DNA of 5,997 bases from an uncultured Kiloniellales bacterium (GCA_937974415.1 CALJXB010000256.1:1-5997); one strand, 5' to 3'. Counted from the first letter of the stretch, positions 1-5,988 are shown. Notes: a model not told the origin generated them from the sequence alone. Numbers and translations: made by a program.

Positions 1-269
1 CGACCCTTCTAGGTCATTCACGCTAGCGAGCGCGAGTGTCCGCTTCCGGATCGCAGAGCAGACTTTGCCCAAGAAGCGATCATTGTGCGCCGCAACAGTC
101 AGCGCGGTCGTCCGCTTTTCTATCTGATACCGTTGAGAAACTCCAACGCGACCAAGCTTGGAGCAACGAAAGAATACGGACTTCTGTGCCTTGACACCCC
201 ATTCGGGGGCGGCAAGTATCCCTTCCAGAGAGGCCGCCAAGTCCGGCCGGGAACGGTCTTGTTCAGATC
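1..269. other. Non-coding spacer upstream of the hydrolase gene
   Basis: No reading frame here resembles a known protein and none has a good ribosome binding site. The open frames that cross it are short or run antisense to the hydrolase gene. It contains an 8-bp perfect palindrome CGCTAGCG (21-28), two copies of GTCCGCTT (38-45 and 110-117) that may be chance, and a perfect TTGACA hexamer at 191-196, described separately. It could hold the end of an upstream transcript or a decayed gene, but I cannot support either. Confidence 0.5.
191..219 (+). promoter_or_regulatory. Possible sigma70-type promoter for the hydrolase gene
   Basis: TTGACA at 191-196 is a perfect -35 hexamer. Seventeen bases further on, AAGTAT (214-219) matches the TATAAT consensus at only three of six positions. 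Transcription would begin near 226 and give a leader of about 44 nt before the ATG at 270. The -35 is strong and the -10 poor, so in a GC-rich genome this could be chance. It is the only promoter-like pair I could find close to this gene. Confidence 0.25.
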
Positions 270-1904
270 ATGACTCACGGGATCGTCTGCGCCGCCCAGC
301 CGGAAGCGGTAGAGGCGGGTGCGCTCACGCTCCTGCGCGGCGGCAATGCCGTGGATGCCGCTGTTGCGTGCGCACTTACCCAGGGCGTCGTCGACCCCCT
401 CATGACCGGGCTCGGCGGCGTCGGCACCGCCATCGCGCATATCCCCGGGCATGGGCTGCTGGAGAACCTCAATTTCCTCGGTGCTGCGCCGGCGTCCGCG
501 ACCCCGGACATGTGGGCGGATCGGATCGTCGGCGAGACCGGCGACGGATTCGGCTTCGTGCTCGCAGGGCGCGAGAACGCGCTCGGTCATCAGGCGGTCA
601 TGATCCCTGGCAATCTGGCGGGCTATTGGGCCATGCACGCGGCCCACGGACGCCTGCCCTGGGATAAGGTCTGCGAGCCCGCGATCGATGAGGCGGAGCG
701 GGGGTGGATGGTGCGCCCGCATGTGTACGCTTACGCGATCCAGGACGAGGCAGCACAGGGGCGCGTGCCGAACGAGGAGATCCTGGGCTTCACGCAGGCG
801 GGTCGCTCGCTCTATCTCGACCCGGACCACCGTCCCGGGAGGCCCGGCACCATGAAGCGACCCGGCACTCGCATCCGCAATCCGGATCTCGCGGACACCT
901 TGCGCGCGGTCGCGGCGTCCGGCGCCGATGCGCTCTATTGCGGCGAGCTCGGGGAACGGATCGTCGACGACATGCTTGCCCACGGTGGATTGATTACGCT
1001 GAAGGACCTGGCCAGCTACCGTGTCGTTCATCAACCTGCGCTCAAAGGAAACTACCGCGGCCACACAATCGCCACGAACCAGCCCGGCGGCTCCGGTGTG
1101 CAGGTGGTGCAAACCCTCAAGATCCTGGAGCAATTCGACCTCCGCGGCCTTCGCCACGGCATACCCGAGCATCTGCGCATCGTCGCTGAGGCCATCGCGT
1201 ATGCTTACCAGGACAAACGTGCGCACGTCGGCGATCCGGACCACGTTGACGTTCCCCTCGACGTTCTCATCAGCTCCGAGCGGGCAGCCGAGTACGCGCG
1301 GCGCATCGAGCGAGGTGAGCACGCGACATTGCAACGGCTCGAGTCGCTGGACGAACCGCCGGAAACAAGTCAGGTATGTACCTTGGACGAGCACGGCAAC
1401 GCCGTGTCGATGACCCATACGCTCGGCGCGCCATCCGGCGTGATGGCGCCGGGCACCGGCTTCATCCTCAACGGGTGCATGGGGATCTTTGACCCGCGGC
1501 CCGGCCACGCCACCTCAATTGCGCCGGGCAAGTCCTACACCAGCTCGATGTCTCCAAGCATTGTGTTCGACCCTGATAGCGCGCTGCGCATGGTTCTCGG
1601 CGCACCCGGTGCGACCTACATCCCGCAGGCCATTGCCCAGGTCATCTCGAACGTGCTCGACTTCGACATGGCGATGTCGGACGCGGTCATCGCACCGCGA
1701 GTTGCGGTGACACGCAGTCGTACCATCGACGTCAGCAATCGTATTCCGCGCTTCGTGACGAGCGAGCTCGAGGCCGCAGGCTACGCCATCCAACGCAGCT
1801 ACCTGAGCTACGCATTCGCCGGCGTTCATGGCGTGGAGGTTGCTGGCCAAAGCTGGCGAGGCGGCGCCGATCCGGGTCGTGACGGGATGGCGCTCACTGT
1901 CTGA
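270..1904 (+). CDS. Gamma-glutamyltranspeptidase-family Ntn-hydrolase, cytoplasmic, divergent substrate site
   Basis: The 544-residue protein is a full-length member of the gamma-glutamyltransferase family, whose precursors cleave themselves to free an N-terminal Thr nucleophile. The N-terminal signature GGNAVDAAVA is at residues 24-33 and a glycine-rich GLGGVG at 47-52. The predicted self-cleavage site is E365|T366 in the stretch ETSQVCTLDEHGNAVS (E. coli Thr391 region), which would give a 365-residue large and a 179-residue small subunit. Thr384 matches E. coli Thr409 and SSMSP (425-429) matches the conserved Ser pair. The glutamate-binding Arg114, Asn411, Gln430 and Asp433 of E. coli GGT align with Leu70, Gly386, Cys403 and Ile406, so true gamma-glutamyl transfer is doubtful. 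Related amidase or acylase activities are possible. ATG 270 is the only start codon after the in-frame stop at 192-194. It leaves no signal peptide, unlike periplasmic E. coli GGT, and no clear Shine-Dalgarno precedes it. The C-terminus (GGADPGRDGMAL) looks intact. Confidence 0.9.
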   Translation: MTHGIVCAAQPEAVEAGALTLLRGGNAVDAAVACALTQGVVDPLMTGLGGVGTAIAHIPGHGLLENLNFLGAAPASATPDMWADRIVGETGDGFGFVLAGRENALGHQAVMIPGNLAGYWAMHAAHGRLPWDKVCEPAIDEAERGWMVRPHVYAYAIQDEAAQGRVPNEEILGFTQAGRSLYLDPDHRPGRPGTMKRPGTRIRNPDLADTLRAVAASGADALYCGELGERIVDDMLAHGGLITLKDLASYRVVHQPALKGNYRGHTIATNQPGGSGVQVVQTLKILEQFDLRGLRHGIPEHLRIVAEAIAYAYQDKRAHVGDPDHVDVPLDVLISSERAAEYARRIERGEHATLQRLESLDEPPETSQVCTLDEHGNAVSMTHTLGAPSGVMAPGTGFILNGCMGIFDPRPGHATSIAPGKSYTSSMSPSIVFDPDSALRMVLGAPGATYIPQAIAQVISNVLDFDMAMSDAVIAPRVAVTRSRTIDVSNRIPRFVTSELEAAGYAIQRSYLSYAFAGVHGVEVAGQSWRGGADPGRDGMALTV

Positions 1905-2177
1905 GGCCCCGTGTCTGCGGGCAGCTACGCTGCGACCAACTCCGTCATCAACCGAGCGGTCCGAAACCGACCGCGTTCGAGGATCTAGGAGACGTGGTCA
2001 GCGGGAAGGCGGATATCTGACTTTCGATTTAGGCTTCTGGGGATTAAGCAAGAGTCTTGCGGCACTCGAAGACACCGGCTTCCTGGGCGACAACTCGCGC
2101 TCGGTTAGCCCGTGAAGTACGGAAACGACAATGGACCTGGACCTGAATCTCAGCGTGACGTACCTCTGATCCTCATC
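1905..2177. other. Spacer between the hydrolase and prenyltransferase genes
   Basis: There is no convincing gene in this 273-bp gap. It holds a weak 6-bp hairpin without a T-run (GCGGTC at 1956-1961 with GACCGC at 1969-1974), a 13-bp interrupted palindrome at 2048-2060 and a possible 12-codon leader ORF at 2131-2169. I found no promoter with good -35 and -10 elements. The length argues against simple co-transcription of the two flanking genes. Confidence 0.5.
2048..2060. repeat. 13-bp interrupted palindrome, possible operator
   Basis: The bases GCAAGA-G-TCTTGC form two exact 6-bp inverted arms around one central base, about 118 bp upstream of the prenyltransferase start at 2178. The size and symmetry would suit a dimeric regulator's half-sites. 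No second copy was noticed in the window, and no regulator gene is visible nearby. It could be chance. Confidence 0.25.
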
Positions 2178-3074
2178 ATGAAACGGGTTCTTTTGGCCCC
2201 ACGACCTATATTCTTTCCTGCCTCCATCTGGCCGGTGGCCTTGGGCACTGCATGGGGCGTTCGAAAGGCCGGGGAGTTGGACGCTGCTGCTTTCGCGCTG
2301 GCATTGGCAGCGACCGTATTTGTTCATGCCGCGGCAAATGTCATCAACGATGTCTATGATGATATCTCAGGCACCGATGCTATAAACGCCAAGCGCATCC
2401 ATCCCTTTACCGGCGGGTCGCGTTTCATTCAGGATGGTCTCATGGGTCGTACCGCCATGCGGCGCTTGGGAATGATTTTTCTTTTGGTGGCCAGCCTCTT
2501 CGGGCTTGCACTGGCCATGCTGAAGGGCTCCGCTGTGATCGTTTTCGGATTGATTGGGATGGGACTTGGCATAGCGTACTCCGCTGCGCCTCTTCAGCTC
2601 AGCGCACGAGGGGTCGGTGAGCTCGCGGTAGGGATTGGATTCGGGGTCTTGCCCGTTACAGGTTCGGCTTGGCTGCAAAGCGGATCTATCGGGTTGGACA
2701 TTCTGCTCATTTCATTGCCACCGAGTTTTTGGGTGCTGAACATTCTGTTAATCAGTGAGATACCTGATATTGAAGCCGATGCCGCGGTGGGCAAGCGAAC
2801 CCTTCCGGTCAGATTTGGGTCACACAGCACGTTGTCTCTATACGTGGCAACCAACACCTTTGCCTTGCTCGCCATCACAGCTGCAGTTGCACTGGGACTT
2901 TTGCCGGCCCTTACCATTGCGCTACCCAGCCTCCTCCTCATGGTAGGCCTCTATGTCACCTTGACGGTTACGCGCAGCCCGCCTGCACGTTCGACACTCA
3001 CCTTTGCGATTAAAGCGACTCTCTTCATACATTTGGCTGGCATGTTGTGGCTGACAGTATTCGCTTGGCCGTGA
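2178..3074 (+). CDS. UbiA/MenA-type polyprenyltransferase (membrane)
   Basis: This is a UbiA-superfamily integral membrane prenyltransferase, which joins a polyprenyl diphosphate to an aromatic or related acceptor. The first Asp-rich motif is NDVYDDISGTD (residues 57-67) and the second is PDIEADAAVGKR (196-207). Both bind Mg2+-diphosphate in this family. GGSRFIQDGL (79-88) after the first motif resembles MenA (1,4-dihydroxy-2-naphthoate prenyltransferase) more than UbiA, so a quinone-type acceptor is likely, but no men or ubi genes are nearby to fix the substrate. About nine hydrophobic segments fill the 298 residues, the usual family length. I chose ATG 2178 because it gives the typical opening (MKRVLLAPRPIFFPAS, running into a first membrane segment). 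A GTG at 2112 would add 22 polar residues of no recognisable type. No strong Shine-Dalgarno supports either start. Sampled lines are less GC-rich than the hydrolase gene. Confidence 0.88.
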   Translation: MKRVLLAPRPIFFPASIWPVALGTAWGVRKAGELDAAAFALALAATVFVHAAANVINDVYDDISGTDAINAKRIHPFTGGSRFIQDGLMGRTAMRRLGMIFLLVASLFGLALAMLKGSAVIVFGLIGMGLGIAYSAAPLQLSARGVGELAVGIGFGVLPVTGSAWLQSGSIGLDILLISLPPSFWVLNILLISEIPDIEADAAVGKRTLPVRFGSHSTLSLYVATNTFALLAITAAVALGLLPALTIALPSLLLMVGLYVTLTVTRSPPARSTLTFAIKATLFIHLAGMLWLTVFAWP

Positions 3075-3151
3075 GCAAGATGCGCGGGGTTAGGAAACTC
3101 GCGTGTATCCTTGGCAGCGGGGAGCGAAGGTGACGAGATGGCGTTGGTTCC

Positions 3152-3185
3152 CGAGGGCAAAGCCGTCGTCCTGGCTTAACCCTCG
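3152..3185 (+). terminator. Compound hairpin between convergent genes, possible terminator
   Basis: Outer arms CGAGGG (3152-3157) and CCCTCG (3180-3185) enclose a 2x2 internal loop, then inner arms AAGCC (3160-3164) and GGCTT (3173-3177) around an 8-base loop. A four-T run at 3196-3199 follows after ten bases, which is too far for a textbook intrinsic terminator. The hairpin lies 77 bp after the prenyltransferase stop and 66 bp from the end of the converging lipoprotein operon, where a terminator is expected. It may act with Rho or in both directions. Confidence 0.4.
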
Positions 3186-3251
3186 AAACTTCGCCTTTTA
3201 GCCCCCTCAGCCAGAACCGGAAATTGCAACCACTGACTCGGTCGAAGATGA

Positions 3252-3758
3252 CTAATCGCAGGCGGCGCTCGGCTGGTAACGTTCCTCTTCGATCGCTACG
3301 ACCATTTCAAGGTCGTCGTAAGTCACGTTGAGAAGGCCCTTTTGACCTTCGAAGTCGCATGCACCTGCAGCCAGATCGGCGGGAATTGCAAGGGGCCAGA
3401 ACACGACCTTCAGGCCCACAATCAGGATAGCGTCCGCGTGATCTGACAGCTCCAAATCGTCCCGCCGTTCGATTCCCTTGTTGTACTTATATGTTTCCAC
3501 CCGCCCAGCATTGCTATCGTATCCAGTCACGGGACGGCCCAAGACATCCTCCACCGCCTGCCGAGAAGTGCCTATCTGGACGGTGCCCAGGTCCGTCGAT
3601 GAATATCCGATGTAGTCGCGCCTGACCTCGGAACAGCCTGTGATCAATAATGTCATCAGAAGCGACTTTGTCCACCTCCGGTTCCAGATGTGGCCTGCCG
3701 AGCGGTGGTGTGCCATTGACTGGCTGGTGACGTTTTGGCTGGCGGCGTTGTGCATCAT
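3252..3758 (-). CDS. BamE/SmpA-like outer-membrane lipoprotein with hydrophobic insert (operon gene 4)
   Basis: This 168-residue protein has a basic n-region (RRWTK, 27-31), a short hydrophobic core and a lipobox ITGC with the acylated Cys at 42. Ser at +2 suggests sorting to the outer membrane. The core LGTVQIGTSRQAVEDVLGRP (57-76) followed by GRVETYKY (85-92) has the pattern of the SmpA/OmlA (BamE) fold: an 'IG(x)S/T' turn, an amphipathic helix ending in LG-P, and a strand rich in aromatic residues. Residues 109-133 form an extra hydrophobic stretch with two prolines, unlike standalone BamE. The start ATG 3758 overlaps the preceding stop as ATGA, and GAAGG (plus 3762-3766) lies just upstream. 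A second ATG follows at 3755, and a third at 3716 would give a shorter signal peptide. The BamE resemblance is my reading of the pattern, and a role in beta-barrel assembly cannot be claimed. Confidence 0.8.
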   Translation of the reverse strand: MMHNAASQNVTSQSMAHHRSAGHIWNRRWTKSLLMTLLITGCSEVRRDYIGYSSTDLGTVQIGTSRQAVEDVLGRPVTGYDSNAGRVETYKYNKGIERRDDLELSDHADAILIVGLKVVFWPLAIPADLAAGACDFEGQKGLLNVTYDDLEMVVAIEEERYQPSAACD

Positions 3759-4468
3759 TGGCCTTCGGACCGCGTCTGAATTGGTGCTGGCCCAGGCCCA
3801 AAGCCTGGCGGTCCCTTGCCAGAAAAGACCGCGACGAGTTGACGGCTAAGCCCCTCACAAGCCGTTGATCCCGTGGTCGGAACGAGGATCACGCCGTAGA
3901 TCATGACGTGGGCAAAGCCTCCAGCTGCTGCAGCCTCAACAGACGCATTGCCGAGAACACTAACGTCCTTGAGATCGATCACTTTGGCGGTTAGTCGCGA
4001 GCGGTGCTTGGCCCCATAGATGCCGACGGCTATCGCTTCGACCCCAGCCCCCTTTCCCTCTGACGTTGAGCCTGTCACCATCAGGAAATGGCGCAGGTTC
4101 AACGCCTGAATTCTGGCCTGCACGTCCGGGCGCTGGAAGAACGACAGGAGCTCTTCATCATTGTGCGGCCGGGTGTCCGGTTCGAACCAGGGAAAGAGAC
4201 TATCCTGGAAGTCCGTCGTCGGGATCAGACGAACGGGCGGATTGCCGGCCCGGAGTTCCTCACGCAGGCAGATGGCGAAATAGTCCCGACCGATTGCATC
4301 GTCGGATCCGCCGAACACGACGACACCTTCGCCTGGGGTGAGAAACGCCTCTTCGTGGAACGGTATGTCCACATCTTCGATCTCGCCCGCGTTAGGGATC
4401 GGGACACAGGCTGCCGAAAAAACTAACAGCAGCAGAACTATCAGTCGCGAGATGGGTTGCATAGCCAT
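3755..4468 (-). CDS. Uncharacterised lipoprotein C (operon gene 3)
   Basis: I do not recognise a named family. With the start at 4468 it has 237 residues and a compact lipoprotein signal: MAMQPISRLI, a Leu/Val-rich core (9-17) and lipobox SAAC with Cys21, then Val-Pro. The mature part opens with an acidic linker (29-40), then GVVVFGGSDD (48-57), a Rossmann-like strand-and-glycine turn. An alpha/beta region with FPWFEPDTRP (92-101) and a strand HFLMVTGST (127-135) follow. After this come a glycine/alanine-rich part (139-183), with the strand-like RLTAKVIDLKD between, and a hydrophobic stretch VMIYGVILVPTTG (188-200) before a second Cys (204). The tail is Gly/Pro-rich. The frame is open upstream to an ATG at 4543, but those 25 residues are not signal-like and would overlap gene B. 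ATG 4468 forms TGATG with the stop of gene B, and ATG 4462 is also possible. No clear Shine-Dalgarno is seen, so coupling to gene B is likely. Confidence 0.8.
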   Translation of the reverse strand: MAMQPISRLIVLLLLVFSAACVPIPNAGEIEDVDIPFHEEAFLTPGEGVVVFGGSDDAIGRDYFAICLREELRAGNPPVRLIPTTDFQDSLFPWFEPDTRPHNDEELLSFFQRPDVQARIQALNLRHFLMVTGSTSEGKGAGVEAIAVGIYGAKHRSRLTAKVIDLKDVSVLGNASVEAAAAGGFAHVMIYGVILVPTTGSTACEGLSRQLVAVFSGKGPPGFGPGPAPIQTRSEGQ

Positions 4469-5148
4469 CACATCAGCTGGCTGTGAGGCCGCGGCAACGA
4501 CACCTGTGCCAGCGGCTCGGTAAACCCAAGGTCCGCAAGCCAAATACGGACATCTAGGCGGCTATGAAACTCGACCAGAAATCGCGCGGCGGCATTTCGC
4601 ATCGCGACACGCAGGCCACGAGTCACGGTTTCCTCGTCGAGGTGCTCGGCGTAAATTCGACTGTTGACCTCGAATCTGGCGATGACCTTGCCCGTGGGTG
4701 CGTAAAGGGCGAGGTCGTAGCCGACCGACATCAGCCCCACGGACTGAAATGCCACTTCGATAACAGCGTCGAGTTCGGGCTCTCTAGCCGTATGCTGCGG
4801 TAGGAGTTCCACATGGTGAAAGTCAGCGAATTGCGCTTCCAGAACTCGATCGAACAATGCGATGCTGGACGGGCCGAGGCGCAGATGGTAGCGGTCCACC
4901 CAGCTCGGACCTGACCGTTTGATGTTGGCCTCCTGGACGTGGAACTCGGGGCCGTAGTAAACGCCAATGGCGAAAGGCAGGGGCTCGACCAGTGGATCTC
5001 CGTCGTAGACCGTGCCAGGATCGATCTCATAGTCGTTGTAAGTTGTGCCACAGCCCACCAGGGTGAGCCCGATCAGGATGGCCGACGCCAGGGCACATGC
5101 CCTCCGCCGGGCATAGGTCCCATCAATAGGCACATGACTAGCGGTCAT
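4468..5148 (-). CDS. Uncharacterised lipoprotein B (operon gene 2)
   Basis: This 226-residue protein has an Arg-rich n-region (RRR at 14-16), a hydrophobic core and lipobox LVGC with Cys33 followed by Gly, so it is probably an outer-membrane lipoprotein. After a polar acidic linker (38-55) comes a strand FAIGVYYGPEF (59-69), then a helix with regular hydrophobic spacing (ASIAL-type, about 95-112: SIALFDRVLEAQFADF), a strand DAVIEVAFQSV (127-137), and LALYAPTGKVIARFEV (146-161), which reads as a beta-hairpin. A helix (172-194) follows before the polar end. This strand-helix-strand order is seen in several periplasm-facing lipoproteins that assist envelope machines, but I cannot assign a family. 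There are no catalytic motifs and only two Cys (18 and the lipidated 33). An excellent Shine-Dalgarno sits six bases before ATG 5148. Confidence 0.85.
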   Translation of the reverse strand: MTASHVPIDGTYARRRACALASAILIGLTLVGCGTTYNDYEIDPGTVYDGDPLVEPLPFAIGVYYGPEFHVQEANIKRSGPSWVDRYHLRLGPSSIALFDRVLEAQFADFHHVELLPQHTAREPELDAVIEVAFQSVGLMSVGYDLALYAPTGKVIARFEVNSRIYAEHLDEETVTRGLRVAMRNAAARFLVEFHSRLDVRIWLADLGFTEPLAQVSLPRPHSQLM

Positions 5149-5154
5149 CGCGGC

Positions 5155-5162
5155 TCACCTCT
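5155..5162 (-). promoter_or_regulatory. Strong ribosome binding site of lipoprotein B
   Basis: On the minus strand AGAGGTGA lies six bases before ATG 5148, close to the anti-Shine-Dalgarno complement. It abuts the TAA stop of the upstream Sel1 gene (5164-5162), so ribosomes finishing that gene are placed directly at this site. It fixes the start of gene B. Confidence 0.75.
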
Positions 5163-5974
5163 TACTGCGATGGAACCCGGTTTCCGGCGGTATCGAAGCC
5201 GCAGTCTTCGGGCCTTGGCTGCCACTCCGCTGCGCGGCGTTCGCCTTGGGCGATCTGTGTTGCTGTCAAGCGGGAGGCCACCGCGGCACGCGCTTCGGCA
5301 GCTGCGGAGATATGCTGATCGGCGGCCAACTCGTACCAGAGGTAAGCCTGAAGGGGATCCTGGTTGACGGGATCCAGCCCGTTCCGGTAGTAACCGCCGA
5401 GCCGAAACTGGGCCTCGGCGTGGCGCTGATGGGCAGCGCGGCAATACCAATACCAGGCGTCGCGCTGGTATACACTAGCCTCTGCCTCGAACAGTTGTTC
5501 GCCCAGCTCATACTGGGCCTTGGCATCGCCCTCTGCCGCCCGGGCCCAGAGTTTTGCCTGCTTTTCTTCTGGAGTCTCTGGCTTCTTGCGTGCGGCTTTC
5601 TGCTGACGCACATCGGCACAGTGGTGATTCTCGATTTCCGGGGACGCGAGCCCGATCGCAAACCCCATCGGTATGAAAACGACGCCTGCGAGGCCCCCGA
5701 TAACGTAGTTGGCGGGGTTGCAGGCGAGCGCATCTCCATCCGCACAGTCCTCGCCCATTTCGCTCATTACATCGAAGAAGAGCAGCGAGAAGCGGCCGGC
5801 GGCCTCCACCCGACCGCAAGATTCACTGGATTCATTTGGGGATGTATCTTGCGAGACGGCTCCCTCTTTCTGGCGTTGATCGCCCGCGCAGGCTGCTAGG
5901 CCGATGAGCTGGCTAGCCAGAGCAACGGAAAGACCCAGCTGCCGTGCCACACACTTGATTGCCAAGATCATCAT
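5162..5974 (-). CDS. Sel1-repeat lipoprotein A (operon gene 1)
   Basis: The 270-residue product begins with a signal peptide (Lys7, Arg11, hydrophobic 13-26) and a lipobox LAAC with Cys29, then Ala, which suggests an outer-membrane lipoprotein. A low-complexity polar linker (31-52) leads to a hydrophobic segment YVIGGLAGVVFIPMGFAIGL (90-109), long enough to span or dip into a membrane. A Lys/Glu-rich linker (122-142) precedes two Sel1-like repeats of TPR type: about 146-182 (AEGDAKAQYELGEQL, WYWYCRAA) and 183-219 (HAEAQFRLGGYY, AYLWYELAA), plus a helical cap to 251. Sel1 repeats form protein-binding superhelices, so a scaffold or adaptor role is the usual inference. Six further Cys in the mature chain (53, 77, 85, 119, 178, 258) could form disulfides in an oxidising compartment. 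It is the first visible gene of the four-gene unit, and the promoter lies outside the window. Confidence 0.85.
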   Translation of the reverse strand: MMILAIKCVARQLGLSVALASQLIGLAACAGDQRQKEGAVSQDTSPNESSESCGRVEAAGRFSLLFFDVMSEMGEDCADGDALACNPANYVIGGLAGVVFIPMGFAIGLASPEIENHHCADVRQQKAARKKPETPEEKQAKLWARAAEGDAKAQYELGEQLFEAEASVYQRDAWYWYCRAAHQRHAEAQFRLGGYYRNGLDPVNQDPLQAYLWYELAADQHISAAAEARAAVASRLTATQIAQGERRAAEWQPRPEDCGFDTAGNRVPSQ

Positions 5975-5982
5975 TCCCTCAT

Positions 5983-5988
5983 CCCCCT
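5983..5988 (-). promoter_or_regulatory. Ribosome binding site of the Sel1 lipoprotein gene
   Basis: AGGGGG on the minus strand ends eight bases before ATG 5974, and a second GAGGG (5980-5976) is too close to 5974 but well placed for the next ATG at 5971. The site overlaps a short inverted repeat (TCCCC facing GGGGA on the minus strand) that could partly hide it. The window ends nine bases further on, so upstream control elements cannot be seen. Confidence 0.5.

Noticed and set aside
38..117. Two copies of GTCCGCTT as a direct repeat
   Set aside because: They are only 8 bp with 64 bases between them and no extended similarity around either copy. There is no array.
85..273. Short plus-strand frame of 62 codons in the leading spacer
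   Set aside because: It has no ribosome binding site and no recognisable protein pattern, and it ends inside the start of the hydrolase gene.
120..1508. Long minus-strand open frame of 462 codons opposite the hydrolase gene
   Set aside because: It is the antisense shadow of a GC-rich coding gene. Its translation is rich in Arg, Ala and His with no recognisable domain, while the plus strand encodes clear GGT-family motifs.
1956..1974. Hairpin GCGGTC/GACCGC after the hydrolase gene as a terminator
   Set aside because: The stem is only 6 bp, no T-run follows, and it lies more than 50 bases after the stop.
3071..3133. GTG frame of 20 codons overlapping the prenyltransferase stop as GTGA
   Set aside because: It is very short with no recognisable sequence, and one such overlap is easily expected by chance.
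4469..4543. N-terminal extension of lipoprotein C to ATG 4543
   Set aside because: The extra 25 residues would overlap gene B by 76 bases in all and would push the signal peptide away from the N-terminus. ATG 4468 gives a normal 20-residue lipoprotein signal.
5246..5899. Plus-strand frame of 217 codons opposite the Sel1 gene
   Set aside because: The opposite strand has lipobox and Sel1 repeats and a good Shine-Dalgarno. This frame is hydrophobic by mirror coding only.
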